The notes beneath the pieces were generated by a model that was given only the letters and a program-made list of their open reading frames with translations, made no database searches and was not told the DNA's origin. Made by a program: the position numbers and the translations under genes. Positions 44,301 through 54,419 of a stretch of DNA of 64,000 nucleotides are shown piece by piece; positions within the stretch are counted from its first letter, which is position 1, and each line of letters starts with the position of its first letter. Source of the DNA: Microglena sp. YARC (taxonomy: Eukaryota; Chlorophyta; Chlorophyceae; Chlamydomonadales; Chlamydomonadaceae); NCBI GenBank assembly GCA_022414725.1, contig CM039463.1:72419390-72483389 (forward strand), written 5' to 3'.

Positions 44301-47300
44301 CTAGGTAGCTTCAGATTCCACCCAAGGGTATGGGAAGGGAGTTGCCTAGAAGCTTTCATTCACACTAGGTAGCTTGCATTCACACTAGGTAGCTTCAGAT
44401 TCCACCCAAGGGTATGGGAAGCTAGTTGCCTAGAAGCTTTCATTCGCACTAGGTAGCTTTCATTCACATTAGGGTATGGGAAGCTAGTTGCCTAGAAGCT
44501 TTCATTCACACTAGGTAGCTTGCATTCGCACTAGGTAGCTTCAGCTTCCGCCCAAGGGTATGGAAAGGGAGTTGCCTAGAAGCTCTCATTCGCACTAGGT
44601 AGCTTGCATTCGCACTAGGGTATGGGAAGGGAGTTGTCTAGAAGCTTTCATTCACACTAGGTAGCTTGCATTCGCACTAGGTAGCTTCAGATTCCACCCA
44701 AGGGTATGGGAAGGGAGTTGCCTAGAAGCTTTCATTCACACTAGGTAGCTTGCATTCGCACTAGGTAGCTTCAGATTCCACCCAAGGGTATGGGAAGGGA
44801 GTTGCCTAGAAGCTTTCATTCACACTACGTAGCTTTCATTCACACTAGGGTATGGAAGCTAGTTGCCTAGAAGCTTTCATTCGCACTAGGTAGCTTTCAT
44901 TCACATCAGGGTATGGGAAGCTAGTTGCCTAGAAGCTTTCATTCGCACTAGGTAGCTTTTATTCGCACTAGGTAGCTTCAGCTTCCGCCCAAGGATATGG
45001 CAGTGTTTTTTGGCGGAGCCCTCACTTCAAGGGGGCGGGAGCCCCCATGTTTACCCATTTCTTTGTCTGACCGACCCACCAACCGATCGTCTGACTGCGA
45101 TGAAGCCTGACACGTCAGCCAACGGTCTTGTAACTAACTCGCTTCTGTTGCCACCTGCACCTGTCGCTCCGTCTCCGCCAATCTTTAGCGTCGCATTCGA
45201 CGCTGCATAGAGCTTGTTCTGTTCAGCTATAAGCAGCAGTTTCTTGGCAGCTCCCCTGACTGGCTATTCATCCAAAGCTTACACGACCTAGTGAGTCTGG
45301 AAGCTGACAGAATCCACTGTCCAGAACTGTTGAAATATTAGGGCATTGCCTAGTGGCTGGCTCAGGGAGCTGCCTAGAAGCTGCTGCTCGTAGCTGAAAA
45401 TAAATACTGGAATATGGGAAGGGAGTTGACTAGAAGCTGCTACGTGTAGCCACCGAAATAAACAGCGAGGACGAGAGGCTTACCACAAGGGACCGGCAAA
45501 TCATATGATGCTGACCAAAAACGAGTATGATATCATATGATATCATACAAAAATCATGTGATTTAATATCATATGATATTAAATCACATGATATTATTAT
45601 TGGTGCCCCGCGAGGACAAGAGGCTTACCAGGGATTTTTATTTCCACTATATATAGCGATCGCTAGTTTCGACCCCGTTTCAGCGATATTATCACTATAA
45701 AAAAGAAAAAATAAGTATTTTTGTTTGCCTTAAATGGCCCTAAAAAGCTTTAAAAAGTTTTTAAAAGCTAAAGAAAGCAGTAAAACGCTGTCCCTGGAGG
45801 AGGCTTAAACCCACAAAGCTAGGAAAACCCACTTTCAGATTTGAAAACAAAATCACTGAGGCTTACCACTGTCTGTGAATTGAAGTGCCTCACGACTACA
45901 GCAAGAAGCTTCTCCTTTGTTTCCTCAGGGCAACTCTGTCAGGAGAAAAGCAAAGTCCATGAGGGGAGAGTGAACGAACACAGGATCTTCTGAATATAAT
46001 GCTCGACACAACACACAAATAACATTTGCTGATTTCATAAATATTTCACACTTGGATCTACCAGCAAGAGGCGCACAAATAACATTTGCTGATTTCATTA
46101 ATAATTCACACTAGTATCTACCAGCAAGACACACGACTAACAATTAATGATTTCATTAATATTTCTCTTGTATCTACCAGCAAGAGGCGCACAAATAACA
46201 TTTGATTATTTCATTAATATTTCACACTTGTATCAACCAGCAAGAGGCGCAAATAACATTTGCTGATTTTTGGCGGAGCCCCCCCTTCTGGGGGGCGGGA
46301 GCCCCCCGTGTTACCCATTTGTCCGGTCGACCGACCATCCATCCATCCATCCATCCGTCTGACCATGATGAAGCCCGACACGTCAGCCAACGGTCTCGTT
46401 ACTAACTCGCTTCCCTTGCCCCCTTTTGCTCCGTCGCGATCACTCTACGCCATTTTTTAGCGTTGCAGGTGACGCTGCATCGAACTTGTATTAATAATTC
46501 ACTCCTGTATCTACCAGCAAGAGGCGCAAATAACATTTGATGATTAATATCTCACACTTGTATCTACCAGCAAGAGACGCAGAAAAAACATTTGCTGATT
46601 TTATTAATAATTCACTCCTGTATCTATCAGCAAGAGGCAAAAATAACGTTTGATGATTAGTATTTCATTCTTGTATCAACACAAGACACAAGTATAACAT
46701 TTGATGATTTCACTAATATCTCACACTTCTATCTACCAGCAAGAGACGCACAAATTACATGTGCTGATTTCATTAATATTTCACTCTTGTATATACCAGC
46801 AAGAGGCGCAAATAACATTGATGATTGATATCTGACACTTGTATCAGCACAAGACGCACAAATTACATTTGATGATTTCATAAATATTTCACACTCGTAT
46901 CTACCAGCATGAGGCGCATAAATAACATTTGATGATTTCATTAATAATTCACACTAGTATCAACCAGCAAGTCACACGACTAACATTTAATGATTTCATT
47001 AATATTTCACTTGCATCTACCAGCAAGAGGCGCACAAATAACATTGATGATTGATATCTCACACTTGTATCAGCACAAGACACAAGAATAACATTTGATG
47101 ATTTCATTAATATTTCACACTAGTATCTACCAGCAGAAGGCGCAATAATACGTAGATGCCGGCATATCAGTTGATGTTGACCAAAGGCGAGTATGATATC
47201 ATATGATATCATACAAATTGCATCATATGACATTGCATATAAATGGTAACTTTTGCCTAGTCAGACTGTCGGCATCATATCATATCATAAGATGACATGA

Positions 47301-48318
47301 TATCATATGATATCATATTGCTGTTCCCTACAAATAACACGACACCACCATACATAGGGAACGGCATCATGATATCATATGATACCATATGATGCCGGCA
47401 GTCTGACTCGGCTAAAGTTACCATTTACGTACAATACCATATGATGCAATTTGTATGATATCGCATGATATTATACTCGCCTTTGGTCAGTATCCTATGA
47501 TTTTCCGATCCCTAACCATACATGTATCCACCAACAATAGACAAACAAATGAGATGATATCATCACTGCTGTATCCACCAACAATATGCACACAAATGAG
47601 ATGATATCATCACTGCTGTATCCACCAACAATAGGCACACAAATGAGATGATATCATCACTGCTGTATCCACCAACAATAGGCACACAAATGAGATGATA
47701 TCATCACTGCTGTATCCACCAACAATAGGCACACAAATGAGATGATATCATCACTGCTGTATCCACCAACAATATGCACACAAATGAGATGATATCATCA
47801 CTGCTGTATCCACCAACAATAGGCACACAAATGAGATGATATCATCACTGCTGTATCCACCAACAATAGGCACACAAATGAGATGATATCATCACTGCTG
47901 TATCCACCAACAATAGGCACACAAATGAGAAGATATCATCACTGCTGTATCCACCAACAATAGGCACACAAATGAGATGATATCATCACTATTGTACGCA
48001 GCAACAAGAGACACACAGATAAGATGACACCATCGTTGTTGTATCTAGTTATCTACCAACAGGAGACAAATCAATAACATGAAGTACAGTATGCTAATCA
48101 AAACATGAAGTACATGATACTAATTAAGAAGTACATGATACTGCCTCATTTGCATGTACCAACACTAGATAAACAAAGAAAAGGAGAGTACCATGTTGGT
48201 AACGACCAACTAGCAACATGAGCAGATGTACCTCAGCAAACAGAAAGGAACTTACCAAGCGGTACACCTTCTTGTACCTCTTCAGGGTGTTCAGTTCCAA
48301 GCGCTCCAGAAAAGGGCG
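40633..48318 (-). CDS. SAP30-like Sin3-associated protein, last three exons (5' incomplete)
   Basis: Exons on the minus strand, all phase 0: 48318-48256 (CTGCAG|CGC...TTG|GTAAGT), 45935-45867 (GACAG|AGT...GTG|GTAAGC), 40734-40633 (GCAG|GAT...TGA). They encode 21, 23 and 33 residues. The joined product contains LELNTLKRYKKVYRL, KEKLLAVVVRHFNSQTV and DSEDRVLTRFVESVRKR, in the order and spacing of the Sin3-binding domain of SAP30 and plant SAP30-like proteins, a subunit of the Sin3-histone deacetylase corepressor. A Gln-run tail follows. A second in-phase copy of the last exon's start (41044-40988, 19 codons, donor CCAG|GTTAAG) could act as an alternative or duplicated exon. The 5' exon or exons were not found with confidence; see 49060-49150. 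The introns (2.3 and 5.1 kb) are filled with satellites and MITEs. Confidence 0.7.
40800..41300 (-). repeat. Copies of the last SAP30-like exon acceptor with (TG)n
   Basis: Acceptor and exon start (minus strand GGCATGCAGGATTC) recur near 40845, 41044, 41165 (GTGTGCAGGATTCTGA) and 41262. Only the 41044 copy carries a long exon-like part (DSKDRVLTRFVESVRKLSQ). GTGTGTG and G-run tracts separate the copies. Confidence 0.85.
41340..41670 (+). repeat. Hairpin module, G/T tract and TGTAACA repeat
   Basis: 41340-41400 is a hairpin module with TTTCAATTTCAAGTTC tail; 41401-41455 is G/T-rich; 41510-41667 is the longest clean copy of the TAGCC-hairpin family, ending CCCTGGACTGTAACA. Confidence 0.7.
41706..41840 (-). 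mobile_element. tRNA-derived SINE, 5'-truncated
   Basis: Minus-strand 3' half of the family: body with AGGTAGAAGACCGCTCCCTA and 3' end CACGCCCCACCAGGCGTTAC. The tRNA-like head is missing. Confidence 0.7.
41870..42077 (+). repeat. GGCGGGAGCCCCC family, subtype 1
   Basis: TTTTGGCAGAGCCCTCTCTT, ACCCATTTGTCCGTCCGAC, (GACC)n, CCTGACACGTCAGCCAATGG, TTGTAACTAACTCGCT, ending in the hairpin CGTCGCTTGCGACGCTGCAT. Other copies: 45006-45215, 46266-46487, 55911-56115 (minus). Confidence 0.75.
42170..42415 (+). mobile_element. tRNA-derived SINE with a divergent head
   Basis: Box B GGATCGAATCC near 42272, then the family body (TTCGCAGTCGCTGTCAACCG, AAGTAAAGTAGCAGCC) and 3' end ACGCCCCACCAGCCATATCA. The head (GGTGCAGAGCTGATAAGACT) differs from other copies and is longer. 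Confidence 0.65.
42479..42690 (+). repeat. Dispersed ~210 bp repeat with TATATATAGCGATCGCTA, copy 1
   Basis: Shares CTATATATAGCGATCGCTA, GACCC.GTTT, AAATGGCCCTA.AAAGCT, CTGTCCCTGG.GGAGGCT and CTTTCAGATTTGAAAA with 45643-45860. No coding signal. TIRs and target duplication not determined. Confidence 0.7.
43020..45465. mobile_element. Giant foldback element: expanded minisatellite plus nested insertions
   Basis: Left end CACTGTTTCTTTTGGGGGCTAC at about 43025 pairs with right end GTAGCCACCGAAATAAACAG at about 45446-45467, the same TIR type as 23585-23789. About 43195-45000 is a minisatellite of ~20 bp (CATTCACACTAGGTAGCTTG), grouped into longer units with CAGATTCCACCCAAGGGTAT. Near 45003 it is broken by a GGCGGGAGCCCCC repeat (45006-45215) and a second foldback element (45216-45410); the array motif GGAATATGGGAAGGGAGTTG resumes at 45410. 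It lies in the last intron of the SAP30-like gene. Confidence 0.75.
45006..45410. mobile_element. Nested pair: GGCGGGAGCCCCC repeat and foldback element
   Basis: 45006-45215 is a full subtype 1 repeat ending GCGTCGCATTCGACGCTGCA. 45216-45410 is a foldback element with arms TTCAGCTATAAGCAGCAG and CTGCTGCTCGTAGCTGAA. They abut. Confidence 0.75.
45487..45640. mobile_element. Degenerate palindromic hAT-like MITE
   Basis: Begins AAGGGACCGGCAAATCATAT, with GCTGACCAAAAACGAGTATG and ATATCATATGATATCAT, like 13085 and 47355. The far end is rearranged. GCGAGGAC.AGAGGCTTACCA occurs on both sides. Confidence 0.5.
45643..45860 (+). repeat. Dispersed ~210 bp repeat with TATATATAGCGATCGCTA, copy 2
   Basis: Second copy of 42479-42690. 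It ends 7 bp from the donor of the 45867-45935 exon. Confidence 0.7.
46050..47140 (+). repeat. ~60 bp tandem array in SAP30-like intron
   Basis: About fifteen irregular units with AACATTTGATGATTTCATTA, TTCACACTTGTATCTACCAG and CAAGAGGCGCACAAAT. A GGCGGGAGCCCCC repeat (46266-46487) is inserted between units. I see no resemblance to adjacent exons. Confidence 0.9.
47153..47330. mobile_element. Palindromic hAT-like MITE, older copy
   Basis: Starts TAGATGCCGGCATATCAG, ends GCTGTTCCCTA; interior as in 47355-47514 but inverted relative to it. The flanks (ATAATACG, CAAATAAC) do not give a clean duplication. Confidence 0.6.
47355..47514. mobile_element. Palindromic hAT-like MITE, perfect 8 bp TSD
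   Basis: TIRs TAGGGAACGG and CCGATCCCTA. Target duplication ACCATACA at 47347-47354 and 47515-47522 is perfect. 160 bp, no coding capacity. With the older inverted copy 24 bp away it makes a long inverted repeat. Confidence 0.85.
47551..48020 (+). repeat. 47 bp tandem array, 10 copies
   Basis: Units begin GAGATGATATCATCACTGCT at 47551, 47598 and so on to 47974, exactly 47 bp apart. Each contains the 12 bp palindrome GATGATATCATC. Variation is mostly one base (AATATGCAC versus AATAGGCAC). Confidence 0.95.
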
Positions 48319-49059
48319 CTGCAGAGAAATGTGGTGAGGGATGGGGCGAGTGGGGGTGGTGAGGGTTGGGGCGGTGAGGGTGCAGGTTTCAAAGTTTGGG
48401 ATTAAGGATTGGTGCAACAGGGTTTGGGGTGTAGGGAAGTGGGTCAGGATGCAGGGGATAGGGTTAGGGGTATGGGGAAGTGGGTCAGGATGCATGGGAT
48501 ATGGTTTGGGGGTCATCGTGAATGAGGTCAGGATGAGAGACTCTAGATCACCACAAACACGGTTCGGCACAGTCCAGGGGTAGCCAGATAAGTGCCCTGG
48601 ACAGTAATATGCAGAGAGGCTTGGATTCATGAAGTGATCAGCAAAACCATGCAGGCTTAGTACTCAGCCCCAGGCAAATACCTGACCAGGGCGAAGAAAG
48701 AGTCCCGACTAAATTTCCTACATGCACGAGGAATTCGAGGTCGACGAGAGCAAAATCGAAAGTCCAACGGAATAGATCGCAGAGATCGCTATAGCAGGGG
48801 CAGTAGCAGACCTTGCGAGATTTAACACACGGGGGAGATCGGTTTTACTCAGGGGCCCCTGGTTTTACTGATTCGGGGCTCATAAGGCGGTGCGCCCGGG
48901 TGCGCCTCACAAACGTGCGCGTTCGAAGGTTCAAGATCGCCAGGCAACCTGCCAGCTTGTCTTCTTACACCTAAGCTGTCAAAGCAGATCCAAGAGCAAC
49001 GCGAGAGATGGTAACGCAGGGCGTTTGAGGGATTTTGGTTTTCGTTTTGGTTGGTCTCA

Positions 49060-49150
49060 TTCGAGGGTTCACATGAAGAAGGATACCCCACTGTTTGGGT
49101 TGGCTTGCATTTACCGTGAAATCTGCGCTCTCAGCCGAAATGGAGGCCAT
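49060..49150 (-). CDS. Possible first exon of the SAP30-like gene
   Basis: ATG at 49150 (minus; context GATTATGGCC) opens MASISAESADFTVNASQPKQ and continues to at least 49060. Upstream on the minus strand is a long pyrimidine-rich stretch (49150-49260) that could be a 5' leader. A phase-0 donor CAT|GTGAAC would join the 48318 acceptor in frame, but the donor is weak and SAP30 N-termini are not conserved. Speculative. Confidence 0.25.
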
Positions 49151-49439
49151 AATCAAACGCAGGAACAACAGGGGAGATCTACATGGAAAGATGGAAAGAA
49201 AGACTGGCAGAAGGGAAGACAAGGATGCAGGGAGGAAGAAAGAGAGGAAGCACAGACGCCAAGGTCGTGGCAGGAGGACAGTTGGCTCGAACGTGGCGAC
49301 GGGCAGCACCTCTGTTAAATCATGTAGCCTTCTTGTCTGCCTTCTGTATGCCTGACATCCATCTAGTACTATCGCTCGCGCACATCAACGGTCAGAAATA
49401 TCGCGTACACGCACCATGCTCCCAGCTTTAAATAGCCCA

Positions 49440-52330
49440 AGCTAGGGTACCCATGGTTGAAGCCCCAGTTCAGACACGCGCTCCAGAGAACACCGTCGCA
49501 ATCCCTCATGTGGCACTGTCAATGGTAGTTAGTAATATCCGCGCATATCGCATTGGATTATTGCCAGCCCCCCCTTGCACGGTATGGACGCATGGTATGC
49601 TACACATCCAGAGATACGTCACCATAGTACCAGACCTCCCAGAATATGAAATTATGCGTAGTCTAGGACATTATCCCCATCGTACCGGTCTGGGTGCTGG
49701 CGGCATTAGGAAGACGATGCTCTAAAGGCTCCTTACAATATGGAGACGATGCAGATGGGGACCAGCCCGACTTCAAGACTTTCACGACACAAAAGCCTGA
49801 CAGCCTGACGAGGACACAGCGATCAAATATCTGATAATCAAGCCGCAAAAAGAGCGCGCAGGGAATGCCAGTCAAGTAATGCGTTGCTATATCCAGTGGT
49901 TTAGCTGCAGCGTTAAGAGCGTTGATAAAGAGCTGTCAGCTGTTATCAGGCCATCTAACCATCCGGTAACGGAAACAACCGACTGACAGTTGGCCACTTA
50001 TTTACAGACTAGAGCAGGGACTAGACTAGGCTCCCTGGACTTGAGGCCTTATTTATAACGGATTATCAACGAACTCTACGTTACCCCCAAGGCGCGCCAC
50101 GCGCCACCAGGCCCGGGGCCCAGGCCCGGGGCCTGGGGTGGGGCTAGTTGCGGGGTGGGGTGGGGTGGGGTGGGGGTGGGGTGGGGTCCCTAGGGGGGGG
50201 CTAGGGCACGGCACGTCTCGAAAACCCGTGACTATGCTGAGGTCACGTATGCGCATCGATCGCATCAATCTAAACGCGCACATAATTGTAATTTGAACCC
50301 TTATGAATAAAATGGATTCAATTCTCCTATCGATCGCAAGTTTTCTCACTGGACGTGTTGGGTCCTAGGGGGCTAAAAACAGAGTTCGACTAGGAGCTCC
50401 ACTGCGCGCTTCGAGGAGCTCCATGGCGCGCAATTATCTAAACACGTTATGTTAAGTTATTCTGGTGGCTGCCTAGCCGCTTGCCACTGCTAGGCAGACG
50501 AAGACCCAGTACTTGGAAAAAGTACGAATCCCCTCTTGCGATGGAATTCGTAGTGATGCGCGCGGCCTAATTTCGCGCTGCAACTATCCATAAGGCCTAT
50601 CTGAAGCATGGCGATCCACCGTCAGGACCTGTTTCGCCGAGTTCGTGGGCTAGGAATCGACCTTGTACCACAACTGCCAACCTTGGACCTTAGCGCGAGC
50701 CCATCTGGCTCTGTAGCATATGTGTTCGTACTTTTGACTGTACTGGCTCTATCTGCCTGTTGTATCTCAAAACTGCATGGCCCGATCGGTCCAGTTTTTT
50801 GACAGCGTTTTGGAAGGCACCTAACGGAGGTATACAAGCCTTCAAAAAGCAGTCATGTCCCAAACTGTGTAGCTTGATCTTGGTGGGCAACATGGGTGTC
50901 TAAAAGCATGAAATCAGTGTACAGTGCGCCCCATTTGTAGTAAACGCCCCCAATAAGCATCACATGGTATTAATATATTTATGGGGCATTGGTCTGCCAA
51001 GTGGCCGAGAAGCTGGTCGCAAAATAGATGCGGCTTACAGCTTTTTGCTGTGTTTATGAGGGAATATAGACGACCACTGTATGTGAAAATCGAGGGGGAT
51101 TTTTGTAAATGTGTGTCCACAAATCTACTAATTAGGGATATATTTCATGAATACGCAGTTAAAACAGTATCAAGATTGATCTCTGCATCATGGAGGCAAA
51201 AAACTGAGTTGTGAGTCCATTTACGCCATTTTGGGCCACTTAGAGCCAAAAACCTTATTCATACCTCACAAACCATGTTTAGGACCCGTAGGGCCATTGT
51301 GGTAATACCTCAATGGGCTCATAGCTCAGTAACATGTAATAAAAAGCTGTCTAGGAGATGTTCTAGTCGGGCCCTGGGGGGGACACTGGGACAGGATAGA
51401 TAGGGGCGTTAACGGGAACGGAGTGGGCTTGGGTGGAAGTATTGATGAGTGCGGCTGAGTGCCGAAGGAGGGCAACGTTGAGATCCAACCAGTGATCGCA
51501 TCCCATTCAAGACATCTTACCCGTGTGCTCGGAATGTTGGGTTCTGGACCGTACACCGCGCGTTGATCACCTGGTTAATCACCTAAAAATACGAATTACG
51601 AATTTGGGGGTTAGCCTGGGCATCATGAAATATGACATCCCGAATTCCGATGACCGGTATAAAAGCTCGCGCTCCCAGCGAAATGGTTAGTTTACCCACG
51701 CTGCAGCTCCCCCGTACATTTTCGTTCGCGTTCTCTGCAAGACAAGTGCTAATTGTATCGACTCGCCAATGCCCTCTCAGCGCTTCACCATCAGAATGGG
51801 GACGCAAGGTAAGAGACTCTTCCGCAGACATTCTATGCAGAGAAGGAAAACTTGAACTTCGTACCTTGACACCCGATCACTCAATCATGTCCGACCCATT
51901 CCTTGTCCATTTATGCGCATCGACTTTGCCCGCGAAAATTGCATGTCTTCTATTGCCAGAGATATGCACTCCCTGCCGTTGTGGGGGAATTCATTCGGCC
52001 CGACCATGTGGGGTTGCTTGACGGGGGGCGTGCGTGCTGGTGGGACAAATTAATTCAGCCCGATTGTGGTATTGGTGCAGCAGGTCGCTTGTAGCTTAGC
52101 CAACAGCCTGGTGAAATCCTCCATAAGTCCATATCCCTGGGTTCTCTTACTCCTCCAACTTCGTGATGGAATGTCCTTTTTACCTCATGCTTGTATTTAA
52201 GACATTAGGAATTGAGCATGATTCAGTTGTGAACGTCTCTAATATGAGATTGTTAATGAGCCCTTACTCGTTCAGAGAATGCTAACATCTTGTAACATTC
52301 AAGAAACGCTAAGTTAAATTATCTGCTTCG
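49440..52330. other. Unique sequence, no gene recognised
   Basis: Frames at 50608-50802 plus, 51583-51831 minus and 51632-52021 plus have reasonable composition, but no motif or splice signal I can name. 50100-50200 is a GGCCC/GGGGT tract. Confidence 0.35.
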
Positions 52331-52349
52331 CAAGAACTCCGAGCCCGCA

Positions 52350-52870
52350 TTGTTTACGATTGTTAGGGTTCAGTTCACCGCTGATAGTTATGTGACGGAG
52401 CCCCTGGGGAGCCCCCCCCCCCCCCCCCCCCCCCATGACTTTATAAGGAGCGAGAGCCCCCAATGTCACCCCATTTTCCGTTTGTCCGCAAGTAACCCTG
52501 GCCCTTACTGGCCTGTCGTTAACCCTGGCTTCAATCTGCTGCGCCTGATTCCGGTGCCACCTGTCACTCTGATAGCGACACTCTCCACCAATTTCCTGGG
52601 ATTGTTTAACCTGCCTTTCCCGCCTTTTGGTCCCTTCAGCCTATTTGGCTACCCCTGGACTTTCATAACGCACACATTGCCATACCAATTGCATCAGCTC
52701 TTGTCTATCTCATTCTGCGCCTTGTTGGGTGGAGAAATCGGTAAATGCATAAATGGCTGACCAACTGCAGGTTAAATCCTGCGAAAGCTTCTTTGATGAT
52801 TGTTTTATTTGCTGAAGACGGCAAGCAGCCAAATTGCTGGCTGGAGCCATGTCACCAAGTTAAAGTTATA
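52350..52870 (+). repeat. Chimaera of three dispersed repeats
   Basis: 52350-52400 resembles the head of the TGTAACA family, 52395-52600 is GGCGGGAGCCCCC subtype 2 with an embedded poly-C run, 52610-52670 is the CAGCCTATTTGGCTACCCCT 3' end (its TGTAAC decayed to TTTCATAAC), and 52805-52870 is a hairpin module. The order suggests nested insertion. Confidence 0.6.
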
Positions 52871-52905
52871 TTTATTCAAAAAATATAATCCCTTCCTCCA
52901 TATTC

Positions 52906-54418
52906 ATGCCGCAAATGCAGATGTTGGTACTGGAAATGACCAGGACGACATGTCAAGGGCCCAAGACATCTTCCCTAGCAGCCATTCCCAACCGAAAGCA
53001 GCCGAGGCAGCTCAGAGGGATGCTGCTCTGGCGGCTTCCCGCGAAGAAAAAGCAGCTGGTCGTGCTTCATGGGAAGGTGGACGTGAAGCAAAACAAGCCC
53101 AGGCAGATGCAGCTTCTATGCCGCCTGCACAGGCAGCTGCTGTTTGCGATCTAAGAGCAGCCAGAGCACTTTTCATTGATGTTGGAGAAGCAGCTAGACG
53201 AGCAGAATTATAAGCCTTGGCAGATTCAACGTCACCTGAACTTGCAGCTGCTGCGCAAGAATATAGAGAAATCGTGAAAGATGCAAGGTTACTTTTCAAC
53301 AATGCAACTGTGCGTGCGGAAGAGGCAGCTTCATTGAATGCTGGGCGTGCAGACGCAAGACGTGAAGCGAAACAAGCCCAGGCAGAAGCAGCTTCAATGC
53401 CGCCTGCACTGGCAGCTGCTGCTCGCCATCTTAGAGTAGCCAGGGCAATTTTCATTGATGCTGGAGAAGCAGCTAGACGAGCAGAATTAGAAGCCTCGGT
53501 AGATTCAACCTCGCCTGCACTGGCAGCTTCTGCGCAAGAAATTAGAGAAATCCTGAAAGATGCTAGGGCGCTTTTCAAGAATGCAAGTATGTGTGTGAAA
53601 TAGGCAGCTTCATTAAATGCTGGGCATCAAGAAGCCAGACGTGAAGCGAAACAAGCCCAGGCAGAAGCAGCTTCAATGCCGCCTGCACAGGCAGCTGCTG
53701 CATGCGACCGAAGAGCAGCCAGAGCACTATTCATTGATGCTGGACGCGCAGCTCTTCGTGCAGAAGCAGAAGCCTTGGCAGATTCAACGTCACCTGCACT
53801 GGCAGCTGCTGTGCGTGAAAGTAGAGAAGTCGTGAAAGCTGCAACAGTGCTTTTCAAGAATGCAACTATGCGTTTGGAAAGAGCAGCCAAGGCAGCCCCC
53901 CAGGCAGCCCTGCCAACCTCAAGGTCTGCTGCACAGACAGTCACAAGTGACATACGATCAGTGCAGGCTTCAATGGGTGGATCAGGCGCTAATCTGGCAG
54001 CTGTCCGTCAGTCAAGGCATCAGAGGCATCCGAGTGGGCTACATTGGATGCTCTGCTGGCAGCCACCGGTGCAGAGATAGCAGCCCCAGCAAGCTCAAGG
54101 TCAGCTGCACTGGAAAGCACAAGTAAGTCAAGAGCAGCCTAGGCAGCTTCAACGGATGCTAGCCTGGCACCTGCATGTGGAGAAAGTACTGCCTCGAGAG
54201 CTTTAATGGAAGCTGCGCCTGAAGCAAGTACAACAGGCGGGACAGTTTGGAGGTATGCTGTACTGACAGCTGCATGTGGCGAAAGAACAGCCTTGAGAGC
54301 TTTACCGGAAGCTAGAAGCGAAGCAAGACAAGCACGGGCAGATGCAGCTTCAATGCCCCCTGCACAGACAGCTGCTTCGCGTGAAAGAAGAGCAACCTGC
54401 GAAGTCTGGTGGTAGTTG
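52906..54418 (+). pseudogene. Decayed gene of ~279 bp Ala-rich repeats
   Basis: Three tandem copies start near 53083, 53362 and 53640 (GAAGC.AAACAAGCCCAGGC), 278-279 bp apart. A related block near 54318 is in another frame. Each copy encodes about 93 residues rich in Ala, Glu and Arg (EAKQAQAEAASMPPA, RRAARALFIDAG, ADSTSPALAAAA, REIVKDARALFKNA), predicted helical. One frame runs through 54080, broken only by TAA at 53211-53213 (GAA in the next copy) and TAG at 53601-53603 (GAG in other copies). Position-specific Glu-to-stop changes point to a decayed gene rather than recoding, though a spliced gene using parts of it is not excluded. I recognise no family. Confidence 0.55.
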
Positions 54419-54419
54419 C

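Noticed and set aside
47551..48020. Regularly spaced 47 bp repeats as a CRISPR-like array
   Set aside because: Units are contiguous with no unique spacers, and the setting is a eukaryotic intron.
52906..54080. Reassigned stop codons (UAA/UAG read as Gln), as in some ulvophyte algae
   Set aside because: The aligned residues are Glu, not Gln, in sister copies. The DUF92 gene uses TAG as a terminator, and the other gene models show no internal UAR.
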